64,000 bases of DNA, from assembly GCF_018294505.1 (NCBI RefSeq), contig NC_057798.1:371242942-371306941 (forward strand), in the 5' to 3' direction. Of this stretch, positions 20,360 through 31,143 are shown one piece after another (positions within the stretch are counted from its first letter, which is position 1; every line of letters starts with the position of its first letter). The notes below the pieces were generated by a model, which worked only from the letters and a program-made list of their open reading frames with translations, ran no database searches and had not been told where the DNA came from. The position numbers and the translations under genes were made by a program. The DNA comes from Triticum aestivum (Eukaryota > Streptophyta > Magnoliopsida > Poales > Poaceae).

Positions 20360-20799
20360 GCCACCTCTTGTGTGTAGGTGTCCTCTCTGCCTTTTTGGCG
20401 TCTCGATACCAAAGGGGGAGAGAGTGTAGGGATTTGCGAGTGTGTCGTGTGTTTGCTGCTTTCTCGTTTGTGTCGTGTGTTTGCTGCTTTCTCGGTTGAA
20501 CCTCGGTAGCTTTACTTCGTATGGTGTAATACATATGCACTCTATCTATCCTAGCGAGCTTTTGTTATATTGTGCTATATTTATGCTATGCTTTGCTTAT
20601 TATCATGTCTTAGTCTCTAAAATATAGGGGGAGTGTTGATCCTAGTCTGTGTGTTATGCAGTCCAAAGCATTCATCTAAAGTGCACACATCTAGGGGGAG
20701 CCCGTCTATATTTTAGAGAGGTGGGGTTTGCCCCTACTCTAAGTTATCTTATCCATATGCAAATCCCGTGTTGTCATCAATCCACCAAAAAGGGGAGAT
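20360..20799 (+). other. 3' untranslated region and polypurine tract of element A
   Basis: Four G-rich purine motifs precede the 3' LTR: AAAGGGGGAGAG near 20411, TAGGGGGAG near 20625, TAGGGGGAG near 20692, and the likely main tract AAAAAGGGGAGA at 20788-20799, directly before the TG of the LTR. Repeated polypurine motifs at this place are reported for Sireviruses. Purine tracts resist RNase H and prime plus-strand DNA. Confidence 0.8.
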
Positions 20800-22475
20800 T
20801 GTAAGGGCATATTTTTCCCTCAGGTGTTTTGGTGATTGATGACAATGCATTTGCGGACTAATCGTGTGCCTTGAGTTTCTCAGGTTATTCATATCTAGGC
20901 ACGAGACGATTCGGTGCCCCTCGGAGACTATTGAAGTCGGCGTCGTTCTACGTTTCTCTTTGGTGGATTTGAGTCGTAGGAGAGCCGTACTATTAAGAGG
21001 GGGTCCGCGTCGGAAAGGTTTGGGTGGAATTAACACGTACACTTGTTCCTCCTTTCCCTGCATTTTGGAGCTTCCCTTTGTTATCTTGGTTGTACGGAAA
21101 TCTGACGACTACTGTTGTGCTTGCGGTAGTACCGCCACTACACGCGGTAGTACCGCTGGGTGTCACGGTAGTACCGCTCATCTGGAGCGGTAGTACCGCG
21201 GCTCCCTGGCCTTGTGCCGCTCCGGTGCGGTAGTAGGGGCAGATGTAATTTTTTACATCTGCGCCCTCCACGGTAGTACCGCTCGTCCAGCGCGGTAGTA
21301 CCGCGGAGGCCCACGGTAGTACCGCTCCCTACGAGTCGTAGTACCGTGGCCCTCCTACCTAGTACCGCAGTGTCGCGGTAGTAGGCGCGGATGTAATTTT
21401 TTACATCCGCGCCCGCACGGTAGTACCGCGCCTCGCGGGCGGTAGTACCGCGTCGGATTTTTGTATCTCCTCCGGTTCAGCGGAAGTAGGCACGGATGTA
21501 ATTTATTTCATCCGCGCCCTTCCCAGGCCATGACTTTCCTGCCTTGCGGTAGTACCGCGCAAGTGGTAGTATTGCCCCCTTATCAGGCTAGTTCCGGCCT
21601 GTGTTGCTGTCGCGGTAGTACTGTGGTTAGCCACGGTAGTACCGCACAGCCTTGCGGTAGTACCCGCCCCTGGAGCGGTAGTACCGTGTGTCGCGGGCTG
21701 AACATGTGGATAACGGTTGGATTTTGTCCACGACTATATAAGGGGCGTCTTCTACCTCTAGTTCACTACCTCTTCCATCTCTAAGCTCCATTGTTGCTCC
21801 AAGCTCCTTTTTCACTCGATCTCTCTCCCTAGCCAATCAAACTTGTTGATTTGCTCGGGATTGGGTGACAAGTGCCCAACCTACACTTCCACCACAGGAT
21901 ATTTGATTCCCCCCACTTATCCCTTGCGGATCTTGTTACTCTTGGGTGTTGAGCACCCTAGACGGTTGAGGTCACCTCGAAGCCATACTCCATTGTGGTG
22001 AAGCTTCGCGGGATTATTGGGAGCCTCCAAGTGTTGTGGAGATAGCCCCAATCTTGTTTGTAAAGGTCCGGTTGCCGCCTTCAAGGGCTCCAGTAGTGGA
22101 ATCACGGCATCTCGCATTGTGTGAGGGCGTGAGGAGATTACGGTGGCCCTAGTGGCTTCTTGGGGAGCATTGTGCCTCCACACCGCTCTAACGGAGACGT
22201 ACTTCCCCTTAAAAGGAAGGAACTTCGGTAACACATCCTCGTCTCCACCGGCTCCACTCTTGGTTATCTTATCCCTTTACTTTTGCAAACTTACTTGTGC
22301 CATATCCATTGCTTGCTTGTGTGCTCATTGTCTTTGCATCATATAGGTTGTCCACGTAGTTGCACATCTAGACAACCTATTTCATTGCAAGGTTTAAATT
22401 GTTAAAGAAAAGTCTAAAAATTGTTAGTTGCCTATTCACCCCCCCCCCCTCTAGTCAACCATATCGATCCTTTCA
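20800..22475 (+). repeat. Element A 3' LTR
   Basis: It is 1,676 bp, begins TGTAAGGGCAT and ends CCTTTCA. It is the partner of 9944-11613 with about 2 percent difference by eye. It carries its own palindrome array (about 21120-21690), hairpins and TATA box. A longer C-run near its end and small indels in the array account for the length difference. Confidence 0.95.
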
Positions 22476-22480
22476 GGTAC
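22476..22480. repeat. Target site duplication of element A, right copy
   Basis: GGTAC repeats the five bases before the 5' LTR. Confidence 0.95.
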
Positions 22481-24807
22481 CTTGCCTAAGCGCCCTGGGC
22501 GACCGGACTCGACAAGGGTAAGATCCCAAATCTGTTCATTTCCTGTTGTAAAGTCTGCACCCTTAGAGGTGGCATCCCTTTACGCATGAGCCTTGTTAGT
22601 GCATGTCTCAGTCCCTTGAGACATGCTCAGTCCTATGTTAGGAAACCAAACAGTGTAATTAGCTTCCCCCTCTATTCCCGGCCATCGTATGGACGAGGGC
22701 TCCTCTCCCCTTGCTCTGCTGCCCGGAAAGGTATATATATACTTAAATTAGGAATTGAAAATGCTTGGGCTTGCCTTATTCTCTCATTTAAGTCTTCAAT
22801 TCCCTTATCCGGAATGGAGAGGGATGTTGTTGAAGGGAAGGAACAGAGGTAGATCATTCCTCAGAATGTAGGAGAACAGGACCCACGAATCAACTCTAGT
22901 TAGGAAAGCCATGGCTCTGAGCTCTTATCCCTTCATGGGTAAGAGCGAAAGCCCGCAGTCAGGGGTTCTAGGCTGCTTAAGTAGAGTCAGCAGCAGTATG
23001 CCCCGGATAGGGGAGACATGGACTTTAGTCCGTATCGACCCGGTGATGCAGGAATGTTCCTAGCCTCAAGGAGTGAATCCGAGAGGCGTGACTGGAGCAA
23101 GTGAGTGGGTACTGGGAACCGTAGAGATGAGGATAGATCTACCGGAGAGGGGGAAATAAGATCTTGCGGAGTGGAGCCCACTCCTCTAGTCCTGTCTTGA
23201 GCTTAGCTTTCTTTTCCTTGAATTAGTTTCCTGTTCGAATCTTCCTTTTCAAATAGTTGGCAAAGCTAGACTTGATCTATTGAATAGGTCTAGCTTGCGT
23301 CTTCCTACGCAGTCATCAAATTGGCTGGCTTTGGACCCTCGATCGCAGCAATGAACTCAGCATCCCACTTAACTTACTTTTGGTACTTTTGAATCTTGTC
23401 CCATCCCATAGCTTCACAAGTGAATCTACCTATGGATCCATAAAGTTGATCATTACTTTTCAAATTCTTATTTCATGTGTCCGCCATAGCGCTTATCTAT
23501 CTCCTGGTCTGATTCATCTTTGGAATGTAACCGGACATATTACAAGGCGAAAAAACAGTGATTTCATCGATTCCGGATTGCCCAGTGTCTCCCTTTCCCT
23601 CTTTCCTTTCACTTTCCTCGCATAACGAAAGCATGATTTACCCGAGCCGAGTATCTTGTTAGAGTAGTAGATTCCGCGCTCGAGATGATGTGTGTGACCG
23701 GGCAGGAGATTCTTTTACTCCAAAGTCGTTGCGCAGGTTTGTGTGGGACAACTATGTCGATCAGTTTTTAAAGACACCTAGAAACTATGTCTACAGATTC
23801 CGGCAGAGAGTACAAGTGGTGCCATCGGAGGAAGCTGACAACCTCAGAACAAGAATGGAAAAAGGATTGATTACTCGACGAAGTAGTACCAACAGGATAT
23901 ATTAATCACTAGGTTACGGTAATATGTGCCTGTCTCCAAAAAGAAGGATAAAAGGATAGATTAGCAAAGCAGTCACTCCCAACGGCAGATGAAAACGATA
24001 CCGACACATCTACTAAATTATCTTAACAACCTTGAAGATACGGGATTATATAATCAACTCATTTAGTTGATAGATCATTATTGGATTCTTTTTATTGTGA
24101 CCAAGATCCATGAAATAGCTCTCTTTATACTACGTTATAACTAGCGGATACTTCCCATTCTTATGTCTTCTTTCCTTATTACGACTCCTGTGCTTAGATA
24201 AAATACGACGTTTGAGTTTGGACATAGCCAATTGCTACTTACGGTGCTAGGCCTTTTCAAGCAATGGAAGGCAGACTTGAATGCCAATCAGACATGGCCA
24301 GAAGCTTAGATAATATCAGTAGTTTCTCTTGTTTATCACTTAATAAATAGTCTTATTTGTCCCAGGGAGCGAGGAGAGAAGATGACAGGTTGAGTAGAGA
24401 AAGGTGGGTCATTGTCCCAACGTAGTAGTATTTTTGTTTTGTTTTCAGCTGATCTATATAAAAATAATAGAATAAATAAAGGCAAAGGATTTGGTTCAGT
24501 CGTCAAGTAAAGATTTCCTTTACCCAGAGTTGGGAACTCTGAATAGTTGTTTGAATACCGACTGCCTTCTGCAATATCACTAAACTTGATGAAACCGATA
24601 ATAGTTCAGGGACCATCAAACCACTACCATTTCTGTAGAGCCCTCCAAGAACTGAGGATGGCTAAAGCTACCTTGAATCTCTGTTTTTGTAGAATCATAA
24701 ATGGGACACTCTAGATTTTGAATAATAGCTTTAAACCATCCTAATACCTTTGATTATTAAAAGATATTATGTATAGTTAAACCATAATTATCAAAACCTA
24801 AACAATT
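22481..24807. other. Unassigned mitochondrial-type or NUMT DNA
   Basis: Open frames exist (for example 23690-23905, plus, 71 codons), but I recognise none. From about 24000 the sequence becomes AT-rich, unlike the first part, so a junction between different fragments is possible near there. Confidence 0.35.
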
Positions 24808-24977
24808 ACGTATATCGAAACGACTTCTGGCATCACCGGAGGGATCGGGAACCACATTCGTAGGCCGACAATTTTTCTGGATAGGTCGAACTATTGGAAG
24901 CAAATGGAAAAGGAACACCGAGTGGAATCAAAGAAACTAGCGGACTGATCACTAAATAGATACAAATAGGTGCAAAT
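24808..24977 (-). pseudogene. nad3: nad3 5' fragment (complex I subunit 3)
   Basis: On the minus strand the translation reads LEFAPICIYLVIS, then GVPFPFASNSSTYPEKLSA, then YECG, which is the N-terminal half of mitochondrial NAD3, a small membrane subunit of complex I. The expected start ATG is not present in frame. After YECG an inserted base shifts the frame, and the conserved DARSRFDIR follows in another frame. Homology stops right after that, at about 24808, and is followed by unrelated AT-rich sequence. About half of the roughly 118-residue protein is missing. The usual partner rps12 is not visible downstream. Confidence 0.8.
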
Positions 24978-25666
24978 TCTAACTAGTACTCATTGATTTA
25001 TTCCGTTGCAGAAAATACTCGGAAACCAAGATAGCTTTGGATTATATACCTTCAATAATAGTTTTATCAAGACTATTATTACTACGAGTCTTTTGTAACC
25101 AATCTATGATAATAGTTTTAGTTTTCTAACATTTGTAGTATATTTTGGAAATGGCGTACAAAAATTACATAATTACCAAGGTCTTTTCCCTTCTACATAA
25201 TAAGTATTGACCATAATTTATAACGCTTTTCTTATGTATTGAGTATTAAAGATAATATTTGAATAATAATCCTTTGATAATATTTTGAACCATAATATAA
25301 TAAAGACAGCATAATGTTACATTCCTTTGTGATCAATATTACAGTAATAAATCCTTTCCAATATGTTACAGTCCTACTTTATCAGAATATTCTTTGTACC
25401 TGAGAAGTTCTAATTATTGGATTATTCAGAGGGCTTTATAATGGTCATCTAGATCAAAATGTCGAGTCACCAGGACCATTTTGTAGATAGGTTGATCCCA
25501 GTGAAGAACAATTTGATCAATGATATGCGTCACTTGGATATTTTAGTCGTCTCAATATATTGGGCCCCTATTATGGATAACATATATTTTGAACCACTTC
25601 GCTTGCAGATTGGAGTTTCCTACTGACTATCCGGGTTCTTGATACCGCCGACCGGGAATAAGTACC
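24978..25666. other. Unassigned AT-rich spacer
   Basis: Nothing is recognised between the nad3 fragment and trnE. Many short runs of TAATA and TTATAA occur. Confidence 0.3.
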
Positions 25667-25737
25667 TATCCCTTACGGAATCGAACCCGTGTCTTCGACA
25701 TGAAAAGACGATGTCCTAACCTCTGGACGAAAGGGAC
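25667..25737 (-). tRNA. trnE-UUC: Mitochondrial-type tRNA-Glu (UUC) with a one-base deletion
   Basis: The minus strand gives the acceptor GTCCCTT with AAGGGAT, the D arm TCGTCCAGAGGTTAGGA, the anticodon TTC in CTTTTCATG, and the T loop GGTTCGATT. The length is 71 nt instead of the usual 72. The 3' side of the T stem reads CCGT, one C short of the CCCGT needed to pair with ACGGG. The T stem is therefore damaged, which fits a nuclear relic. Confidence 0.88.
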
Positions 25738-26669
25738 CAAAAAGCTATTTTTCATATACTTAAGAGAAGAGAAGTGGTTCCTTTTCTTTCTATACGAAAT
25801 ACTTGATGCACTTATTGAATGGAAACTTGAATTGAGAGAAAAGGTGTGCTACGCTTCTTCATTCTCGTAACTCAATCAATATCAAGAACATAAAGAGTTT
25901 GTATAGAGATGGATTTCTCTTTAGTTCCAAGACTTTTTTTTTGAATGGCTCGTGTTGCGCTAGTGACACAAGGGTAAAACGCTCGAGTTGGCTTGCTGAC
26001 TCGAGGAGGGAAAGGCTCCATTTGCTTTAGTGAATGGAGGAAGAAACAACCATAGTAACTATCTATGAAATTGATTGATGGATATGAGAGTGGTGCAAGA
26101 CCGGGACAGAGGAACCATAGGAATGTTATGTCAGGTTCCTTGCTCACTTCTCAAGCCCAATATCATTCCTCCAACTCGGACTTTCATGCTAGAATTAAGA
26201 ACCCCCCTAAACAATGACAGCGTACCGAGCGGGCCCTACGTCTATCGGGGAGCTCAAATCCTCACTAGAGTGAGGCACGTCTCGATCAATACATCTCGAA
26301 TCTAAAGAGAGAATGTTATTGTTATGCTGTCCCCACTCTGGAGTATGATTGACCATATCATCCAGCGAGTGGTCTTAAGCGCTCAATGCATCCATACTGA
26401 ACTCGAATGTGCGCGCTTCGGAAGAGAAAGTAATGCAAACTACTAACTGTTATGCCGGCTTGGCCCGATCAAGACTTCTATCCCTCAGAAACTGTCTCGC
26501 GTCTTATCCGTGTGCGCGGTTGAGGACATTGGACTTCGTATTCTTCCTGGGTCTGGCTCGGCTGGAATCTACAAACTACACCTCTCCAAACACAATATCT
26601 TGAGTACCCGGAGAAGTTCTGTTTGTCTTCGAGCTTTTATTCCTCAATCCACTTATTCATTCCCTTCTT
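25738..26669. other. Unassigned NUMT spacer between trnE and cox3
   Basis: Frames on both strands are short and unrecognised (for example minus 25872-26147). Confidence 0.35.
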
Positions 26670-27465
26670 TCATATACCTCCCCACCAATAGATAGAGACA
26701 AATGGGAATAACCGAACCACGTCTACAAAATGCCAGTACCATGCAGCTGCTTCAAAGCCAATGTAATGCTTCTTGGTCAGATGACCAAGATATTGGCGAA
26801 TACCACATACGATCAAAAAAAGAGTACCTATAATCACATGAAAACCATGAAAGCCAGTTGCTAAGAAAAAGGTAGAACCATAAATACTATCCGAAATAGT
26901 GGAGGGTGCTTGGTAATATTCCATTCCTTGAAATCCAGTGGATACTAGAGCCAGTGAAACGGTTGCTACTAAAGCGTAAACTGCTCGTTTTTCCTTCCCC
27001 GCGAGTATAGCATGATGAGCCCAAGTTACGGCAGCTCCGGATGAAGGGAGAATAGGGGTATTAAGAAGAGGGATTTCCCAAGGATCTAAAACCCCAATCC
27101 CTTTTGGGGGCCAAATACCTCTGATCTCTACCGTAGGTGCCAAAGAAGAATGAGAAGAAGCCCAAAAAAGCAAAAAGGAACATAACCTCCGAGACTATGA
27201 AGAGAATAGAACCATATCGAGGTCCTAATTGTACAGCTTTTGTATGATGCCCTTCCAACATGGATTCACGTAGAACATCCCGCCACCATACGAACATGGT
27301 ATAAAGGATAAATATTAGGCCCAAACTGAGAAGTGTTGCACCCCCTTGAAATGAGTGCATGTAAATCACACCTCCTATGGTAGTTGCCAAAGCTCCGAGT
27401 GAACCCGAAATAGGCCATGGACTTGGATCTACCAAATGATAAGAATGCCTCTGAGATTCAATCAT
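26670..27465 (-). pseudogene. cox3: cox3 (cytochrome c oxidase subunit 3), frameshifted nearly full-length copy
   Basis: COX3 is a core membrane subunit of mitochondrial cytochrome c oxidase. The minus strand starts with [18 protein letters not shown] at 27465 and ends with [10 protein letters not shown] and a stop at 26670, so both ends of the roughly 265-residue protein are present. The first frame runs through [12 protein letters not shown] and then goes off (LGFFSFF). The second frame picks up at [10 protein letters not shown]. The span is 796 nt against 798 expected, a net change of two bases near 27150. Sites where plant mitochondria edit C to U still show the genomic C state, and extra replacements are present. 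It cannot make the protein. Confidence 0.95.
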
Positions 27466-28834
27466 AAACCACTTTGCCCCGGTTGTATGTAAACCCCCCT
27501 TCACCCCCATCCCCTAAAGTGGTAAAGAAGGAGGCTCTTTTTTGTCTCATTAGGACAAACAAATAGGAAGGGATAGTTCTTTCATTGCATTGATAGAAGT
27601 GAGACTATCAAAAGATCTCTCTATTATTTAGAGAAAAGAGTTGGCGCGGGTTCTACCAACGAAACCAAGAAGTTTTTGATTGGTCTTTATCATTCGGAAC
27701 CCTCTCCGTATTAGTAAGAAAAACACACCCAGACTCTGACTTCAATGGTAGGAACAACCTCAGCACTCCGGCGTGAACATGAACAATCATTCTATGCAAA
27801 ATTTCATGTATGATAGTGGTCGATCCCTCGGGAGTGACATTCGTTACTTTGGATTTTGTTCACGCGGTGATCTTCTCTCTTTCCAAGAGTACTACCCTTT
27901 ACGTAGTCTATGTCTGGGGAGACAGGTGTGGTAGAGAGGTCCCCCACTTCGATTCCTGTCCCGTTAGCATCTCCGATCCGAGAGTTGGGATGACTCCATT
28001 AGTTTCGGTCGGGATAACTATATATGGGAATATGAAAGCAAGAACTACTAATTGTAAAAATGACAATCGAAAGCCCCCCCGGTAGAAAACCAACTATCGT
28101 TTCATATATGCGCTAGGATATATATAGTATCCTATCCCCCTCAATCTCAGGAGTCGCTTTCTCTATGCCCGACTTACGAGCTCTTTGCTTATTATTTATC
28201 GGGTGGGATGAAGGTCGAAATGTCTAGTTTGAATTGCTTATGCTTATATAGTTTGAATCGTCTAGCTTCATACCAAGGTTGTTCTACAAAAGAACCAAGT
28301 AAGAAAGTAAGCCCGTTCAATTGAAATAGCTTCCTCACTTCGCAGTTCGATACCCACTGAAACTATGGATACGATAGACTCGGGAGGGGTAAAGGGTTAC
28401 TTTATTTGGGCTGCTAAGTCTTTCTTGTTAATTCCGGAAATAAAGAGGACCTTCTTAATCCTTCGTGCTCCACACCCGCCTCACTGGACCTATCCATTCG
28501 AGCTCTCTCCTCTAATCCCAACTCGACACGGCTGGACGACGACGCCTGTTCACTTATAACGAAATCACACGTTAAGCCCGATGAATTCATCTACAATTTA
28601 TGGGTTTGGCAAGGCAGAACCAGGGCCCTTCCATTAAGGTTATATTATAGTTTCGATAGGAGAGATGCAGACCAAATAGGAATGCAAGAATACTCTGTAA
28701 GCTATCTCATAGAGCTATATTGTAGATGACGCACAACTCAGAGAGACGGAGATGTGGGGTTGAGGAAGGAGTAACTCAACAGTAAAAATGGTCGCTAATG
28801 ATGCCTGATGTACATAAGAGTTTTAATAAAAACA
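27466..28834. other. cox3 upstream flank and unassigned DNA up to the Helitron
   Basis: The part next to cox3 is probably its mitochondrial 5' flank (on the minus strand). A 61-codon minus frame at 27908-28093 has a hydrophobic start that loosely recalls small photosystem proteins, but I could not support that. The end of the NUMT lies somewhere before 28835. Confidence 0.3.
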
Positions 28835-28917
28835 TCTAATACACAAAATTGGTATTGAACCATAGAATATGCCCGTTAACGTTACACAAAATTGGTATTG
28901 TATCATAAGTATGTATG

Positions 28918-28935
28918 CCCGTTGCAACGCACGGG
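28918..28935 (+). repeat. Second copy of the Helitron 3' hairpin
   Basis: CCCGTTGCAACGCACGGG is the same 18-mer as at 31114-31131 and has the same orientation, but it lacks a CTRR end behind it. It may be the decayed end of another Helitron or a duplicated terminus. Confidence 0.8.
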
Positions 28936-30171
28936 CTCATTTACTTTATATGATAGTTCAACTTTCTTTGATTCTATATATGATGATTTTTCATTGGTTG
29001 ACTCTTTGGGTTCACCGTCACAATACGTTTCTTCCTGTGGTTTTATACGCTTTCAGTTTGGATTTAAAACATATACATAAGGTGGTACTAATTCCCGAGG
29101 CGACGTGCATCGAACGTTCGTGGGTCTGCGTTATTGGGCCTGTAAAAACTTAAATATGTATCCCGCCCGGTTCACTCACGTGGCCCGTAACATATGCACA
29201 CTCCTGATCTGACCAAACATGTCTCCTGCTCAAGATCGATATAAAAAGCCAGCCCCTCGCAACCTGGCCTAGCACAACACGCGATGTACGCCGGCGCTCG
29301 CACGGCCGCCGAAGTATGCGCCATGATTTGGGCGACGAAGTTGGCCACGACTGGCGACACTCGAAGAGGGAGAGGTCCAAGATCGCCGTGTCACGAGGTT
29401 CTGCAACCCGCGAGACGAGGCCGCGCGGATCGTGGACTGCGGCAGCGGGGCGCTCAATCATTGTGTATATCCAGATTAGCAAGAAGCCAACAACAGGGGA
29501 TTGTATAAGTCTAAACGGCCGCCTGCGCCTCTTCGCTCCTCCACCATGGGGTAATCAATCACTCAAAACTCACAGGTACATCTTATATTCTGATCTATCC
29601 TATGCATGCGTGCGTGTGGGTGAGGAGCTGCCCTTTTCTGACTTGCATGACAAGTTCTGCAGCTGCATATGATTTCTTCAGGACCATCAGCATGGATGTT
29701 CAGATATGAATTTCTTTCTGGCCATCCACGCTTATGCCAATATATATGCATGCAGATAACAATTATATTAAGATGTGTCTCTGTGTTATCATACAATTCT
29801 ACCACTACATTGGACGATGATGAGATGATTGGGCTGAAGGCTTGGCACCATATTTATTGCCAGACAAGATAAGTTATCCACATTACTTCCTGCCTGGTCT
29901 CCTTGGAATATAGGAAGTATGTGTACTTTCTATACTATGAGCATACGTTCTCTGAATCAAATATGTACCACTGCATTTTCAGCCATGCATGTGAATGCTT
30001 AGGAAGACACAACTAAATAGTTCAGTTTTGTTGTTGTTCAATTCTATTCAATGGATGCAGACCCACACATAAATTCAATTTTTATTACTGACACTTCTCT
30101 ACAGGGAATGCTTTCCATTAATATTTCTCCTTGATAATTAATTTTCCCCTTGGCATCCATCCACCTGATGG

Positions 30172-30430
30172 AATCTGATAAATTGATCTTGACTACCAAT
30201 CAGTCAGATGTAATCGATGAAGGACATGGCATTAGCAGGAGACAACAGACTGTGCGAACGGTGAGCAAAACCCTATATTGTTCAAAAATTTCTTTTTTTT
30301 TTTGCGCCACTACTGCTCAGTGAATCATCAGTTTTGTTTCAATGTGGTTACAACCAGCCATCAAAGCAGAAGATAGGTGGATTGTTGAAAAAGATTGGTG
30401 GTCTGCGATTCACTTTTGGACATGAGGACA
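30172..30430 (+). pseudogene. Possible captured exon pair inside the Helitron
   Basis: An open stretch starting ATGGAATCTGATAAATTG (30172-30261) encodes a polar peptide ending RRQQTVRT and runs into a donor-like GTGAGC. About 95 bases later an acceptor-like ACAACCAG precedes CCATCAAAGCAGAAGATAGG, which encodes SKQKIGGLLKKIGGLRFTFG. I do not recognise the gene. The intron-like structure and normal codon use suggest a host gene fragment carried by the Helitron, but a chance frame cannot be excluded. Confidence 0.3.
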
Positions 30431-31143
30431 TCCGTGTGAGCATCTTCAACCTGCTCTTTTTATCAGCTCACAACGCAAGGTTTATGTCTGTCTGATTACT
30501 CAAGTTGCGGCCATGCGTTATATTAGGATTAAACAAATAACAAAAAGTTAAATACTCAGAGGTTGACTCTGCCATGAATTTCTAGCCTCTCACTGCAAAT
30601 GTGATAAAATTTGTACTGCATTACATGCATAAAAATAGAGCCACCATGTGAACCATGTAGTTCTTTTCTAAAGACTACTTTTATTGTTTTTCTTCTTTCC
30701 ACCACTACTGTGAATATTTTGATGTACTGAATAATACGTGTCTCGATTCCAGACTTTCTGTCTCAGTTGTAACGGCTAATATAAATTTTGGTAGCTTAAA
30801 AATTAAATTTATATTATTTTTCAATTCAAATAAAAAATTGCTAGCATAGAGGCATGGAAAATTTGGCTTGCTTTGTACTATAACAATTTTGTAGGCATCA
30901 TTTAGATGTGTTCTGTTCTAGTAGGAGGGTGTAGGGATAATTTTCTGTTGTGAGGCACATGATGGGATTGCTAAAGGTGTGTGCTAGAGCGTGACGATCA
31001 AGCTCATTACCTGAGATTGATCATGTTCGTCATGAATAGATGGACAACATGACCACAATGGCGAAGAGAGTGGCATCGATTGGTCGCTTGAAACATGCGA
31101 GGATTTGTTTTTTCCCGTTGCAACGCACGGGCATATGTGCTAG

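Larger units (their letters stand above)
9944..22475 (+). mobile_element. Element A: complete Copia LTR retrotransposon, Sirevirus/Maximus-like
   Basis: This 12,532-bp element begins with TGTAAGGGCATA and ends with GATCCTTTCA. It is flanked by a perfect 5-bp target duplication GGTAC (9939-9943 and 22476-22480). Inside are LTRs of 1,670 and 1,676 bp, a primer site for initiator tRNA-Met, gag with a zinc knuckle and a long coiled coil, pol in Copia order (protease, integrase, RT, RNase H), an extra ORF of 497 codons, and a polypurine tract. The extended gag, repeated polypurine motifs and palindromes in the LTR are traits reported for Sireviruses, so I place it there by inference. By eye the LTRs differ at about 30-35 positions, roughly 2 percent, so the insertion is fairly recent. 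It landed in the NUMT, which is therefore older. Confidence 0.95.
22481..28834. other. Nuclear mitochondrial DNA insert (NUMT), right part
   Basis: This is the continuation of the left part across the element A insertion. It contains a nad3 start fragment, trnE and cox3, all on the minus strand and all damaged. The right edge is uncertain. Clear mitochondrial identity ends with the cox3 flank near 27.5 kb. 27.5-28.6 kb looks similar in style but is not recognised. The sequence changes character at the candidate Helitron start at 28835. Confidence 0.75.
28835..31143 (+). mobile_element. Candidate non-autonomous Helitron
   Basis: The 3' end shows the Helitron signature: an 18-nt hairpin CCCGT-TGCAACGC-ACGGG at 31114-31131, then eight bases, then CTAG at 31140-31143, followed by T. 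A fitting 5' end is TC at 28835 preceded by A, which gives the expected A/T host site. The 3' end is well supported and the 5' end is a guess. The inside holds a GC-rich stretch (about 29280-29470) and possible exons, and Helitrons often capture gene pieces. The left flank is NUMT-like and the right flank is AT-rich LTR-like DNA, so the element sits at, or hides, a junction. Confidence 0.55.

Noticed and set aside
23690..23905. 71-codon plus ORF in the NUMT as a possible mitochondrial gene
   Set aside because: No recognisable family and no support from neighbours.
27908..28093. Possible plastid psbZ-like small membrane protein on the minus strand
   Set aside because: Only a loose hydrophobic resemblance. 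The conserved residues do not line up.
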